Assembly (NCBI GenBank): GCA_964434425.1
Contig: CAYSVH010000005.1
Span: 62,001-126,000 of the forward strand
DNA from: CALMEC01 sp964434425
GTDB lineage: Bacteria; Actinomycetota; Thermoleophilia; Miltoncostaeales; Miltoncostaeaceae
DNA: 64,000 nt
Direction of reading: 5' to 3'
Positions 1 to 9,363 of the stretch are shown here, piece by piece (position 1 is the first letter of the stretch; each line of letters starts with the position of its first letter). The position numbers were made by a program, and so were the translations under genes. A model generated the notes under the pieces. It worked only from the letters and a program-made list of their open reading frames with translations. It searched no databases and had not been told where the DNA came from.

Positions 1-1
1 G

Positions 2-1363
2 GTACACCTGGGAGCCATGCCCGAGGCCGTGGCCGCGGTCCGCGAACGAGGGCCACGCCCCGGTGAGGTCTGGGCGCTGAACGACCCGTATCGCGGTGGG
101 ACCCATCTTCCCGACATCACGCTCGTCGCGCCCGTCGCGGTGGACGGTGAGATCGTCGCCTATTCGGTGAGCCGGGCCCATCACGCCGACGTCGGCGGAA
201 TCGCGCCGGGCAGCATGCCGGCCGGGTCGACCGAGCTCATCCAGGAGGGCATCGTGATCCCCCCGACCCGGATCGTGGTGGACGGCCACACCAACGACGA
301 CGTCGTCGACGTCATCGTGGCCAACAGCCGGACCGGTCACGAACGGCGTGGTGACCTGGCGGCCCAGCTGGCGTGCCATCGCCTGGCGGAACGCCGATTG
401 CACGAGGTGGTCGATCGGAACGGCCTCGCTCTGGTGCTGCGGTCGTTCGATGCGCTGGTGGCGTATGCCGAGCGACGCACGCGGGCGGCGATCGCCTCGA
501 TGCCGGACGGCCGCTGGACGGCCGTCGAGTCGATGGAGGGAGACGGTGTCACGGAGGACGCGATACCGATCCACGTCAGCGTGACCGTCGAGGGTTCGGA
601 GCTTCACGTCGACTTCACCGGCACCTCGCCGGCCGTGAGGGGCAATGTGAACTGTCCTCTCGCCGTCACCCGATCGGCCGTCCACTTCGTGGTGCGGGCC
701 ATCACCGACCCCGACATCCCCTCGTCGGCGGGGGCCTTCGCCCCGGTGAGGATCACCGCGCCGGAGGGCAGTCTCGTGAACGCGGCCTCACCCCACGCCG
801 TCGCCGCCGGGAACGTCGAGACGTCCAGCCGGATCGTCGACGTCCTCTTCGCGGCGTTCGGCCAGGCGATCCCCGTCACCGCGCAGGGCCAGGGCACCAT
901 GAACAACCTGGTCATCGGCACCGACGCCTTCAGCTACTACGAGACGATCGGCGGCGGCCAGGGTGCCTCGCCGAACGCGGACGGCCCGTCCGGTGTCCAC
1001 GTCGCGATGAGCAACACGCGGAACACGCCCGTCGAGGTGCTGGAGGTGACCTTTCCCGTCCGCGTGCTCACGTACGGCATCCGTCGCGGTACGGGCGGTG
1101 CAGGTGCGCATCGCGGCGGCGACGGCCTGGAACGCGAGATCCAGATGCTCGCGCCCGCCGAGGTGTCAATCCTTGCCGAGCGCCGCCGATCCGCCCCATC
1201 GGGATCTCACGGCGGTGGAGACGGGGCCCCGGGCAGGTCCACGCTGAACGGCCGACCGGTGCCGGCCAAGTGGCGGGGCACCGTCTCCGCGGGCGACGTG
1301 ATCGGTATCGAGACCCCTGGGGGCGGCGGCTTTGGCGAGCCGACGGCGTCGGACGCCGACTGA
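2..1363 (+). CDS. hyuB: Hydantoinase B / 5-oxoprolinase B-type subunit, 5'-truncated by window edge
   Basis: This reads open from the first in-frame codon at position 2 (V-H-L-G-A-M), so the true start lies upstream; the visible 453 codons are about four fifths of a usual HyuB of around 520-570 residues. HyuB proteins pair with HyuA to hydrolyse hydantoins or 5-oxoproline in an ATP-dependent way, or form the alpha subunit of related acetone/acetophenone carboxylases. Family hallmarks are visible: an N-terminal block HLGAMPEAV, the DPYRGGTHLPD segment, the SRAHHADVGG segment, and a glycine-rich C-terminal end (TPGGGGFGEP). HyuA would be expected just upstream, outside the window. The substrate cannot be told from sequence. 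The coding region is intact to its TGA. Confidence 0.9.
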   Translation, partial: VHLGAMPEAVAAVRERGPRPGEVWALNDPYRGGTHLPDITLVAPVAVDGEIVAYSVSRAHHADVGGIAPGSMPAGSTELIQEGIVIPPTRIVVDGHTNDDVVDVIVANSRTGHERRGDLAAQLACHRLAERRLHEVVDRNGLALVLRSFDALVAYAERRTRAAIASMPDGRWTAVESMEGDGVTEDAIPIHVSVTVEGSELHVDFTGTSPAVRGNVNCPLAVTRSAVHFVVRAITDPDIPSSAGAFAPVRITAPEGSLVNAASPHAVAAGNVETSSRIVDVLFAAFGQAIPVTAQGQGTMNNLVIGTDAFSYYETIGGGQGASPNADGPSGVHVAMSNTRNTPVEVLEVTFPVRVLTYGIRRGTGGAGAHRGGDGLEREIQMLAPAEVSILAERRRSAPSGSHGGGDGAPGRSTLNGRPVPAKWRGTVSAGDVIGIETPGGGGFGEPTASDAD

Positions 1364-1523
1364 TCCGGCTGCGGACACCGGCTCCCGTGCGTCCGATGCC
1401 GGGAATCGGAGGCGCCGCACCGCTCTCCCTGAACTGCCGATGCACGAGACTCCGGGCCTGTCCGGTGACGCGCCCTGAGGTGATGCGCGCCGGCCCCGTT
1501 CGGCGGTGCCTCCACCAGAGCTC
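1364..1523. other. Convergent intergenic spacer
   Basis: A 160-bp gap between the convergent hydantoinase and LytR_C genes. No hairpin as strong as those elsewhere in the window was noticed, and no coding signal. Confidence 0.4.
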
Positions 1524-2387
1524 CTACGGCCGGTAGTTCTGGGCGAAGCCGTCGTTGCCCAGGATGACCAGTGCATCGACGCCGACGGCGTCGTCCTCGC
1601 TCGTCAGGTTGACCCCGTCCACCGGTCCGAGCGTGGTGAGGCCGAGATCCTTGGCCAGGTTGTCCGCGACGTCGATCTTGGCGCGCGTCACGTACACGAC
1701 GTAGGACTCGGCCTCGGTCTGCAAGGCCAGGTTCCCCGCGGGAACCGTGTTCCATCCATGGCCCTGCACGATCGGGGTGATCGTCGCGGCGAGTCCCGTG
1801 ATGCCGGATCCGTTCAGCACCTTGACGGTGTATGCACCCCGCCCGTTCGGCAGCGGCTTGGGGGTGGCGGACGCCCGGGTGACGACCTCGTTCGGCGTCG
1901 CCAGGGTGGTGTTCGTCCGTGTGGTGCCGGTACCCGTGCCGGTCTGGCTGAGGGTGGTGGTGGGCTGAGACGCGGTCCCGGTGTCGTCGCCCCGGAAGAA
2001 GACGTACCAGGTGGTTCCGGTGACGACGGCGAGGACCGCGACGGCAGCCGCGACCGGCTGCCACCGGAAGCGTCCGGCGGGTTCGCCGACGTGGTCGTCG
2101 ATCTCCTCATCGCCGTCGTGCCCCGCCTGCGCGGGAACCGCGACCCCCGCGACCGTCGGTTCGGCATCGGTGTCGTCGGTGGCGGCCGTGGACCGACGCT
2201 TCTTCTTCTGCAGTTCACGGAGACGGTCGAGCGATATGCGCGCACCCGCGCCCTCACGCTCGGCCAGTCGCGACTCCAGACGGCGGAGCGACCGGCCGTG
2301 GCGGATGGACTGGATAACGAGCGCTATGGCGAAGAGGATCGCCAGCGCGGCGGCCGACGGTGTGAGGAGCTCAAGCCATTTATCCAC
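1524..2387 (-). CDS. Membrane-anchored LytR C-terminal-domain protein
   Basis: A protein of about 287 residues. A first hydrophobic helix lies near residues 9-25 (LTPSAAALAILFAIALVIQS), followed by a basic, possibly coiled region (LRRLESRLAEREG). A second hydrophobic segment follows near residues 125-145 (VAAAVAVLAVVTGTTWYVFF), then a Thr-rich linker. The C-terminal 90 residues begin with VKVLNGSGITGLA, the signature of the LytR_C domain, which is found alone or behind LytR-CpsA-Psr domains in cell-envelope proteins. No LCP catalytic domain is present. I chose the GTG at 2387 because a TAGCCT hexamer ends 8 nt upstream; a GTG at 2405 is the alternative. It lies downstream of the glycoside hydrolase gene but is separated by three hairpins, so it probably has its own promoter. 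A cell-wall role is inferred. Confidence 0.75.
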   Translation of the reverse strand: MDKWLELLTPSAAALAILFAIALVIQSIRHGRSLRRLESRLAEREGAGARISLDRLRELQKKKRRSTAATDDTDAEPTVAGVAVPAQAGHDGDEEIDDHVGEPAGRFRWQPVAAAVAVLAVVTGTTWYVFFRGDDTGTASQPTTTLSQTGTGTGTTRTNTTLATPNEVVTRASATPKPLPNGRGAYTVKVLNGSGITGLAATITPIVQGHGWNTVPAGNLALQTEAESYVVYVTRAKIDVADNLAKDLGLTTLGPVDGVNLTSEDDAVGVDALVILGNDGFAQNYRP

Positions 2388-2395
2388 GACGGACG

Positions 2396-2401
2396 AGGCT
2401 A
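2396..2401 (-). promoter_or_regulatory. Candidate -10 element (TAGCCT) for the LytR_C gene, near-leaderless
   Basis: The hexamer TAGCCT ends 8 nt before the GTG at 2387, which would put the transcript start almost at the start codon. No clear -35 is seen. Confidence 0.35.
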
Positions 2402-2459
2402 GCACTCGCCGCGGATGATCCTGAACGGCCCGGGCGGCGGACTGCCGGGCATCGTCCGA

Positions 2460-2490
2460 CCGGTCCGGCCGACGGCGACGGCCGGACCGG
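2460..2490. terminator. Perfect GC hairpin (stem 11-12 bp)
   Basis: Arms 2460-2470 and 2480-2490 are exact inverted repeats, and the loop ends (2471/2479) can add one pair. It lies between the glycoside hydrolase stop and the LytR_C start, with no T-tract on either side. Confidence 0.5.
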
Positions 2491-2512
2491 CGATGTTCGC
2501 CCTTCCCGGCCC

Positions 2513-2551
2513 GGACGGAGAGCCTCGTGCCGGACACCGGGCTCTCCGTCC
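2513..2551. terminator. Perfect GC hairpin (stem 12 bp, loop 15)
   Basis: Arms 2513-2524 and 2540-2551 are exact inverted repeats. It is the second of three hairpins stacked in the 295-bp intergenic region 2388-2682. Confidence 0.5.
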
Positions 2552-2655
2552 CGCAGTGGCCGAACGGAGAAGGTCCCCCGCAAGTCCACGGATTGCTGGT
2601 ATCGCATTCCGGCGGCAGGGGTCGGCGTCCGACACCCGGCTTCTCCGCCCCACGG

Positions 2656-2681
2656 ACCCGGACGCCACGTGGTGTCCGGGT
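2656..2681 (-). terminator. Hairpin immediately after the glycoside hydrolase stop
   Basis: Arms 2656-2668 and 2669-2681 pair over 13 positions with one G-T mismatch, starting one base after the stop codon on the minus strand. It is a likely terminator or RNA-stabilising 3' end for the glycoside hydrolase transcript. Confidence 0.55.
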
Positions 2682-2682
2682 T

Positions 2683-4590
2683 TCAGCCCTCCACGTGCAC
2701 CGGATGGCCGGTGCGGTCCGCGCCGCTCGCATCGGTCCAGCGCGTCCGGATCGTCACGTCGTGTCCCCGGGGGTCGATCGCCACCGCGAACGTGCCGTCG
2801 GCGCGGGTCGGGACGGTGGCCATCTCGCGCCATCCGCCGTCCACCTCGCGTTCGAGCACGACGGTCACGGGTCCCCGCGCGGGGCGTACCTGCCCCACGA
2901 GGTGGACGTTGTCGTCCTCTCCCCCCGCCCGTGCGAGCGGCAGCGCATGAGCCGCGGTCGCCGGTTTCGGAGCGGTGAGGGCGTCGTTCTCGGCGTTCGC
3001 GAACAGGCCGGAGTTGAAGGCCCCGTTGTCCTGGAGGAAGTAGTAGGAGGCCAGTTCGACCCGCGGAAACCGGTTGAACAGGGCAAGCGCCCCGGCGACG
3101 CGGTCGGCCTGTTCGGCGGGTGTCACGGCGTACCGCATCGCCGGCGTCCCCTCCGTCTGCCATCCGTACTCGGTGAGCCAGACCGGCAGATCCACGAGGG
3201 GCGTGCCGCGAAGCGCCGCCTGAAGGTCCGCGAGATTGTCGACGTCGATCTTCCGGGTGCGCGGTGGGTCTCCCGGTCGCGGCGGCGGACCCGACGGGTA
3301 CGGGTGGATCGCGACGACGTCGATGAGCGCGTGTTCCGGCAGTGCCGCGAACGCCCGCAGGAACTGTCCCGGCCCGAGGCGCGCCGGCGTTCCGTCCCCC
3401 ACCCTGCAGGCCGTTCCGCAGGGGTCCCCCACGGGGGCAAGCCCCCCGAGCACGATGCGTGCGTCCGGATCGGCGGCGCCGGCACCCCGGGCGAACGCCG
3501 CGAGCAGCGCCGCGTAGGTCTCGGGTGCCACCGCCACCCACTCCTCGCCCCTCCGCTCGTACTGCGGGCGCAGGAACATGTTCATGTTCGGCTCGTTCCA
3601 CACCTCCCACGAACGCACGCCCCGGGGCGAGTACCGCGATACGGCCGCGGTCGCGAACGCACCGAACTCCGCCGGATCACGCGGTCGCACATTTCCCCAG
3701 GCGGGATCGGTCGCGATGGCGGGCACGGCCGGGTCCGCCGCCCATTCGGGCGTGCCCCAGACGGTGAAGAAGACTCTCAATCCGGCCCGTGCGGCCTCCG
3801 ACACGATCCGGTCGTAGGTCGTCCAGTCGTAGGACGGATCGTCCGGATCCGTTCCGGCGACGATGGGCGCCGAGGTGGCGACGACGTCCCAGCGCAGGTC
3901 CACACGCACCGTCCGGGCGCCGAGTCCCGCCATCGCCTGCATGCGCGACCGGATGAACGCACCCGAACGGGGAGGCTGCGGAGGCTCGGTCACCAGCCGA
4001 TCGTCCTGCATGGCCGCCGTCGGGGCGTGGACGGGACGCTCGATCACGGTGACCGTCGGTGCCGGCGGACCCCGGAGGGTCGCCGCGCCCACGACGATCG
4101 CAGCGGTGGCGACCGAGACGGCCAGCACCCCCCAGGCACTGCCCGGCACTCCGCGGAGTCGCCTGCCGCCGGCCGACGCGAACCGCCGTAGCCTGCGGCG
4201 CCGCAGCCACAGGACGGCTCCCAGAACGATGCCCTGCAGACCGATGACGACGCCGAGATGGCGTCCTCCCCAGCCCCCGCCACCCGCCGCCTCGGTGTCG
4301 GTGGCCGGAGGGCACGGGCGCTCGGGCGTGCCGACGAGCTCAGGCCGGGCGAGAGCGGCGTCGATCGCCCCCTGGGGGTCGCCGTAGCCCTCGGCGACGT
4401 CGACGCGCCGCGCCGCGATCAGATCCTCGCGGTCGTGGCAGCGGGTGATGACGCCGTTGTTGTCGTCGTAGTCGGTCATCACGTCCTGCACCGAAGCCCG
4501 CGCCGACGTCACCCCGACGAGAAGACATCCGAGCGCGAGCACGGCCAGGATCACTCGCAGTGACGTCTGCGGTCGCCGGATGGTGGTCAT
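2683..4590 (-). CDS. Membrane-anchored glycoside hydrolase, GH39/GH5-like TIM barrel
   Basis: A protein of about 635 residues. A signal-anchor lies near residues 10-30, then a conserved-looking polar region with paired cysteines (TRCHDREDL, ERPCPPAT). Further hydrophobic segments near residues 112-130 and 155-172 are followed by an extracytoplasmic catalytic domain. The catalytic pattern of clan GH-A is visible: WEVWNEPN (acid/base Glu near residue 333) and WLTEYGWQT (nucleophile Glu near 474), with YFLQDNG typical of GH39-like proteins. A C-terminal beta-rich domain (last 80 residues) resembles a surface adhesion module. The ATG at 4590 is preferred over an in-frame GTG at 4599; neither has a strong ribosome-binding site. 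It sits 31 bp downstream of relA. The substrate is unknown; envelope or extracellular glycan is inferred. Confidence 0.75.
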   Translation of the reverse strand: MTTIRRPQTSLRVILAVLALGCLLVGVTSARASVQDVMTDYDDNNGVITRCHDREDLIAARRVDVAEGYGDPQGAIDAALARPELVGTPERPCPPATDTEAAGGGGWGGRHLGVVIGLQGIVLGAVLWLRRRRLRRFASAGGRRLRGVPGSAWGVLAVSVATAAIVVGAATLRGPPAPTVTVIERPVHAPTAAMQDDRLVTEPPQPPRSGAFIRSRMQAMAGLGARTVRVDLRWDVVATSAPIVAGTDPDDPSYDWTTYDRIVSEAARAGLRVFFTVWGTPEWAADPAVPAIATDPAWGNVRPRDPAEFGAFATAAVSRYSPRGVRSWEVWNEPNMNMFLRPQYERRGEEWVAVAPETYAALLAAFARGAGAADPDARIVLGGLAPVGDPCGTACRVGDGTPARLGPGQFLRAFAALPEHALIDVVAIHPYPSGPPPRPGDPPRTRKIDVDNLADLQAALRGTPLVDLPVWLTEYGWQTEGTPAMRYAVTPAEQADRVAGALALFNRFPRVELASYYFLQDNGAFNSGLFANAENDALTAPKPATAAHALPLARAGGEDDNVHLVGQVRPARGPVTVVLEREVDGGWREMATVPTRADGTFAVAIDPRGHDVTIRTRWTDASGADRTGHPVHVEG

Positions 4591-4621
4591 CGGCCGCACG
4601 CGCCCGCGTCGACGCGTTGCC

Positions 4622-6826
4622 CTAGTGACCGGGGGTCACGCGGTAGGCGTCGAACACGCCCTCGACGTTGCGCAGCCCGGAGATCAGGCTCCGAAGCTCC
4701 TCCACGTCGCCCAGATCGACCGTGAAGCGTGCCCGCGCCATCTGGTCCTCCACGACGCACTGCGCCGAGATGATGTTGGCGCCGGCCTCCGACACCGTCC
4801 GCGAGAGGTCCTCCAGGAGGCGCGGGCGGTCCCATCCGTCGATGGCGATCTCGACGTTGAAGCTGCGCTGCGACGGCCCCACCCACGAGATCGTGGTGAA
4901 ACGCTCCGGGTTCTTCAGGAGCGCCTTGGCGTTGGGGCAGTCGTCGCGGTGGACGGTGATTCCCCGGCCCAGAGAGATGTAGCCGAGGATCTCGTCGCCC
5001 GGCACCGGCTTGCAGCAGCTCGCCAGACGTACGAGGACGTCCGGTACGCCGTCGACCGAGAGCCCCAGGTCGCTCGACGGTTGCGCCGTGCGCGAACGCA
5101 GGCGACGGCGCTCCAGATCGGCCGTCGCGTGTTCCGTCTCGACACCCTGGCCCTGCTTGAGACGGGCGAGGATCTTGTTGACGACGGTCTGGACCGAGGT
5201 GCGTCCCGAGCCGATGGAGATGTAGAAGTCCTCCGCCTTGCGGAAGCCCATCTCCTGGATCACCTGGTGCAGGAGCGGCGATCCGGCGATCTTCTGATTG
5301 GGCAGGCCCGCCTTGCGCATGTGCTCGTGCAGCATGTCGCGGCCCTGCTGCTCGGCGTCGTCACGTTGCTCGCGCCGGAAGAACGCACGGATCTTGGACC
5401 GGGCCTTGCTGGTGCTCACTAGGTTCAGCCAGTCACGCGACGGGCCACGGGGCGCCTTGCTCGTCAGGATCTCGACGAAGTCACCGGAGGTCAGCCGGTG
5501 CGAGAGCGGGACGATCCGTCCGTTGACCCGGGCGCCGACGGTGCGGTGGCCGACGTCGGTGTGGACGGCGTAGGCGAAGTCGATGGGCGTGGCCCCGGCC
5601 GGCAGCTCGCGCACCTCACCCTTCGGGGTGAAGACGTAGACGGCGTCGTGGTAGAGGTCGGACCGCAGCGTGTCCATGAACTCGTCCGGATCGCTCGTGT
5701 CCTCCTGCCACTCCATCATCCGGCCGACCCACGCGGGAGAGTTCTCGGTCGCCCCGGTCTCCTTGTAGAGCCAGTGCGCGGCGACACCGTATTCGGCGAC
5801 GCGGTGCATCTCGGGGGTCCGGATCTGGATCTCGAGCGGGTGGCCGCTCGTCCCGATCACGGTGGTGTGCAGGGACTGATAGCCGTTGAACTTCGCCATG
5901 GCGATGTAGTCCTTGAAACGCCCCGGCATGGGCTTCCACAGCGAGTGGATGATCCCCACGGCGCCGTAGCAGTCCTTCACGGAGTCCACGATCACCCGCA
6001 GGGCGGTGAGATCGTAGATCTCGTTGAACTCCTTGCTGCGCACGGTCATCTTCTCGTAGATCGAGTAGATGTGCTTGGCGCGCCCGATGATCTCGATGGG
6101 CTCGATGCCGACGTCGCGGAGCTCGCGGTCGAGGAACGTACCGGCGTCCGCGATCATCGCGTCCCGATCGGCTCGCCGCTGATTGACGAGCTGCTGGATC
6201 TCCGCGTACCGGCGGGGGTGCAGCGCGGCGAAGGCAAGATCCTCCAGCTCGGACTTCAGTGCATGGATACCGAGGCGGTGCGCCAGCGGGGCATAGATCT
6301 CGAGCGTCTCGCGCGCCTTCTGGATGCGCTTGTTCTTGCTCATGTAGCTGAGCGTGCGCATGTTGTGCAGCCGGTCGGCGAGCTTCACCACGAGGACGCG
6401 GAGATCACTCGACATCGAGACGATGAGCTTGCGGTAGTTCTCGGCCTGGTGCTCCTCCTGGCTCTCGAAGTGGATCTTCGTGAGCTTGGTGACGCCGTCC
6501 ACCAGGGCGGCCACATCCGGGCCGAACTGCGCCTCAACCTCGGAGAGCGTGGCCTCGGTGTCCTCGACGGTGTCGTGAAGCAGCGCGGCCTGGATGGCGT
6601 CGGCGTCCGCCCCGAGTTCGGCGCAGATCTGGGCACAGCCCACCGGGTGCGAGATGAACGGCTCGCCGGACCGCCGCAGCTGGCCGCGATGGCGCTCCTC
6701 GGCGAACACGTAGGCATGGCGAATGATGTCGGCGTCCACGTCGGGGTGATGGCGCCGAACCTCCTCGATCACCTCGTCGACAGCGGTGGTGTCGACCGTC
6801 TCTCCATCGATCACGAGTTCTGACAT
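4622..6826 (-). CDS. relA: (p)ppGpp synthetase/hydrolase, RelA/SpoT family
   Basis: A 734-residue long RSH enzyme that makes and degrades the stringent-response alarmone (p)ppGpp. Domains in order: an HD hydrolase domain (HPVG, then LLHDTVEDT near residues 60-95), a synthetase domain (RVIVDSVKDCYG and GYQSLHTTV, residues about 235-360), a TGS domain (VYVFTPKGEVRELP, about 400-460), a zinc-finger-like segment with the CCKP motif, and a C-terminal ACT domain ending VTPGH. Both catalytic halves look intact, so it is probably bifunctional. The ATG at 6826 shares its A with the recJ stop codon (TGATG), which implies translational coupling. It is the third gene of ubiB-recJ-relA, followed by the glycoside hydrolase. 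Confidence 0.95.
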   Translation of the reverse strand: MSELVIDGETVDTTAVDEVIEEVRRHHPDVDADIIRHAYVFAEERHRGQLRRSGEPFISHPVGCAQICAELGADADAIQAALLHDTVEDTEATLSEVEAQFGPDVAALVDGVTKLTKIHFESQEEHQAENYRKLIVSMSSDLRVLVVKLADRLHNMRTLSYMSKNKRIQKARETLEIYAPLAHRLGIHALKSELEDLAFAALHPRRYAEIQQLVNQRRADRDAMIADAGTFLDRELRDVGIEPIEIIGRAKHIYSIYEKMTVRSKEFNEIYDLTALRVIVDSVKDCYGAVGIIHSLWKPMPGRFKDYIAMAKFNGYQSLHTTVIGTSGHPLEIQIRTPEMHRVAEYGVAAHWLYKETGATENSPAWVGRMMEWQEDTSDPDEFMDTLRSDLYHDAVYVFTPKGEVRELPAGATPIDFAYAVHTDVGHRTVGARVNGRIVPLSHRLTSGDFVEILTSKAPRGPSRDWLNLVSTSKARSKIRAFFRREQRDDAEQQGRDMLHEHMRKAGLPNQKIAGSPLLHQVIQEMGFRKAEDFYISIGSGRTSVQTVVNKILARLKQGQGVETEHATADLERRRLRSRTAQPSSDLGLSVDGVPDVLVRLASCCKPVPGDEILGYISLGRGITVHRDDCPNAKALLKNPERFTTISWVGPSQRSFNVEIAIDGWDRPRLLEDLSRTVSEAGANIISAQCVVEDQMARARFTVDLGDVEELRSLISGLRNVEGVFDAYRVTPGH

Positions 6827-9363
6827 CAGACTGAGGATATCGTGGCGCCGAGGAAGGCCAAGCGATCGACCTCGGCCAGGAAGGCGAGCGCCGCCGCACG
6901 GTGCTCCGCGACGGACCGGGCGGCGGGTGCGTCCTCCAGTTGTGCGGGCGGGGCGTCCGGCACACCGCGGAGCGCCTCGGACGTCACCTCGATACGGCCG
7001 ATCTCGTGGAGCGCGCGGAGTGATGTCAGGACGCGGTGCAGCGACGCACCTCCGTGCAGCAGGTCGCCGTCGAGCGCGGGACCCCATGTGTGCGGACGTC
7101 CGTCGGCAACCACCCGCCAGACGTCGGCCGCCGAATCGCGCAGCGCCGCATCCTCCTCGATGACGTGCTCGGCGTAGCCGCGCTCATCGTCCCCCCACAC
7201 GAGATGCAGCCACCGGTCCCGTGATCCTGCGCGAAGCCGCTCGGCGGCCACCGCGTCCGTTGGCGGATCGAGCGCCACGATGTGCAGCGCCGCGCGACCG
7301 TCGAGCGCGGTGAGCCCGTCGTAGTCGACCAGGGCCATCAGCGGACGGCCATGGCCGGCTGGCGGCGCCGATGCACCGACGTCGCGCCGCGAGTCGATGA
7401 CGACGTGATCGTCGATGCCCAGGCGGTCGGGACGGAGGAGGTCGTCCATGATGATCCGGCGACCGGGAACGTCGGCCACCACCACGACCACGCCGTCGTC
7501 CGCGCCCGCGAGCGCGGCGATGGTGGCGATGGCGGCGCCCCTGTCGCGAAGGTCCCGCACGCCGCGCGGAGCCCCGTTCCCGGCGGGAACGGGATGCGGC
7601 GACGGTGCCAGGACGCGTTCGGCTGTTATCCGGGTCGTGGTCACCGGCTCGGCGGACGCGTCCACCTCCGGATCGAGGGTCTCGAGTGCGTCGAGCGTCA
7701 CGCGGGGACCGACCATGTCCTGCCAGCGTTCGATGCCCAGCTGCACGATGGCGTCTCCGCGGGCGCCGACCGACAGGGCGGCTCCCCGACGGCCCTGACG
7801 CCAGCCGATGGCCCGGGTGAAGGCGCCGCCGACGCGCAGACGCACCTGGAGGTGCTGGCGATCACGTCCGATCGTACCGACGTTCTCGATGACCGCAGCG
7901 GGGACGGCCAGGCGCACATCGGGGTTGCCGGTGCCGAACGGCTGCATGGCGTCGAGCGCCTCGGCGACCCCGAGGGTGAGGTCGGCGGCGCCCACGACGG
8001 CGTCGACCTCCCAGATGCGCGCCCGTGCGATCTCGCCGGTCACGCCCTGCGCGGCACGGACCAGGTCCCGTCGGAAGGCCGGCACCTCCTCCGCCGGCAG
8101 CTGCAGACCGATGGCACCCGCGTGCCCGCCCCAGCGCTCGAGGCGTGACGCCGCGCCGGCCACCAGCGAATGGAGGTCGACCCCGGGGACGCTTCGTCCG
8201 GAACCCTTCCCCTGCCCGTCCGCCACGCTGACCACGATGGACGGCCGCCCGAAGCGCTCGACCAGACGCGACGCCACGATGCCGACGACGCCCTCGTGCC
8301 AGCCGTCCCCGCTGACCACGAGCGCCGGAGCCTCACGGACCTCCGGGTCGGACGCCTCGATGATCTCGATGGCCTCCGCGGTGACGCGTTGTTCGACCTC
8401 GCGGCGTTCCATGTTCAGGTCCCAGAGGGCCTTGGCACGGGCGCCGGTGGCCGGGCTGTCATCGCCCAGGAGGACGTCGAGTGCCTGCTCGGGGTGGGCC
8501 ATGCGCCCCGAGGCGTTGATGGCCGGTGCCAGGTTCCATCCCAGGTCGCGCGCGGTGAGATTGCGGGGCGAAACCCCGGACGCGGCGCAGAGAGCGGCGA
8601 TGCCCGGACGTGGACGCCGGTGGATGGCGGCGAGGCCACGGGCGACCAGGCGGCGGTTCTCCCCGATCAGCGGCACGGCGTCGGCCACAGTGGCGAGCGC
8701 CACCAGGTCGATCCCGAGGTCGTCGGGCGGAGCGAGACGGTCGCCGTCCAGCCGCGCGCCGAGCGCCTGCACCAGCTTGAAGGTGACGCCGGCGGCCGCG
8801 GGCAGCACGTCGGTCCCGTGGCCCAGCGCCGGGTTGGCGATGATCGACGGGGGACGCACGCCTCCCGCGAGGTGGTGATCGCAGACGATGCTCGCGATGC
8901 CGAGCTCCGCCGCACGGGTGAGCGACTCGACGGCCGTCGTCCCACAGTCGACGGTCACCAGGAGGTCGCACCCCTCATCGGCCAGACGCTCGACCGTCGC
9001 CAGGTTCACCCCGTAGCCGTCGGTGAAGCGGCTGGGCAGGAACGGCCGCGCGCGCACACCGCGCGAACGCAGCGCGCTCAGAAGGATGGCCGTCGAACAG
9101 ATGCCGTCGCAGTCGTAGTCGCCGTGGACGACGACCCGCTCGTCGGCGCGTACCGCCCGTGCCAGGCGATCGGCGGCCTCGGCGATGCCGGGGATCGCCT
9201 CGGGGGCTTCGAGGTCGCCCTCGGACGTCAGGAAGGCGCGGGCCTCATCCGGGTCGGCGAGCCCCCGGCGCACGAGCACCCACGCCATGGCCTCGGGACA
9301 GTCGAGTGCCCGGCGGAGCGCCTCCACCTCGTCGAACCTCACCCGGTCGGCGGTCCACGCCAC
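6826..9363 (-). CDS. recJ: Single-stranded-DNA-specific exonuclease RecJ
   Basis: An 845-residue 5'-3' ssDNA exonuclease of the DHH phosphoesterase superfamily that acts in RecF-type recombination and mismatch/base-excision repair. Motifs seen: VHGDYDCDG (motif I, near residue 78), VTVDCGT (motif II), CDHH (motif III, DHH) and a C-terminal DHHA1-type block with SGRSVPGVDLHS and GGHAGAIGL. It is longer than the 570-700 residues common in the family. The extra C-terminal part (from about residue 560) holds a region with VVVVADVPGRR and a Trp-rich stretch, as in actinobacterial or Deinococcus-like RecJ; its function is not clear. The GTG start at 9363 shares a base with the ubiB TAG. Confidence 0.93.
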   Translation of the reverse strand: MAWTADRVRFDEVEALRRALDCPEAMAWVLVRRGLADPDEARAFLTSEGDLEAPEAIPGIAEAADRLARAVRADERVVVHGDYDCDGICSTAILLSALRSRGVRARPFLPSRFTDGYGVNLATVERLADEGCDLLVTVDCGTTAVESLTRAAELGIASIVCDHHLAGGVRPPSIIANPALGHGTDVLPAAAGVTFKLVQALGARLDGDRLAPPDDLGIDLVALATVADAVPLIGENRRLVARGLAAIHRRPRPGIAALCAASGVSPRNLTARDLGWNLAPAINASGRMAHPEQALDVLLGDDSPATGARAKALWDLNMERREVEQRVTAEAIEIIEASDPEVREAPALVVSGDGWHEGVVGIVASRLVERFGRPSIVVSVADGQGKGSGRSVPGVDLHSLVAGAASRLERWGGHAGAIGLQLPAEEVPAFRRDLVRAAQGVTGEIARARIWEVDAVVGAADLTLGVAEALDAMQPFGTGNPDVRLAVPAAVIENVGTIGRDRQHLQVRLRVGGAFTRAIGWRQGRRGAALSVGARGDAIVQLGIERWQDMVGPRVTLDALETLDPEVDASAEPVTTTRITAERVLAPSPHPVPAGNGAPRGVRDLRDRGAAIATIAALAGADDGVVVVVADVPGRRIIMDDLLRPDRLGIDDHVVIDSRRDVGASAPPAGHGRPLMALVDYDGLTALDGRAALHIVALDPPTDAVAAERLRAGSRDRWLHLVWGDDERGYAEHVIEEDAALRDSAADVWRVVADGRPHTWGPALDGDLLHGGASLHRVLTSLRALHEIGRIEVTSEALRGVPDAPPAQLEDAPAARSVAEHRAAALAFLAEVDRLAFLGATISSV

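Noticed and set aside
1207..2064. Minus-strand Arg/Gly/His-rich frame overlapping the hydantoinase end and the LytR_C gene
   Set aside because: It crosses two better-supported genes in another frame and shows no domain.
2527..4191. Long plus-strand open frame opposite the glycoside hydrolase
   Set aside because: The minus strand carries catalytic WNEPN and TEYGW motifs; the plus frame is low-complexity Arg/Gly/His-rich.
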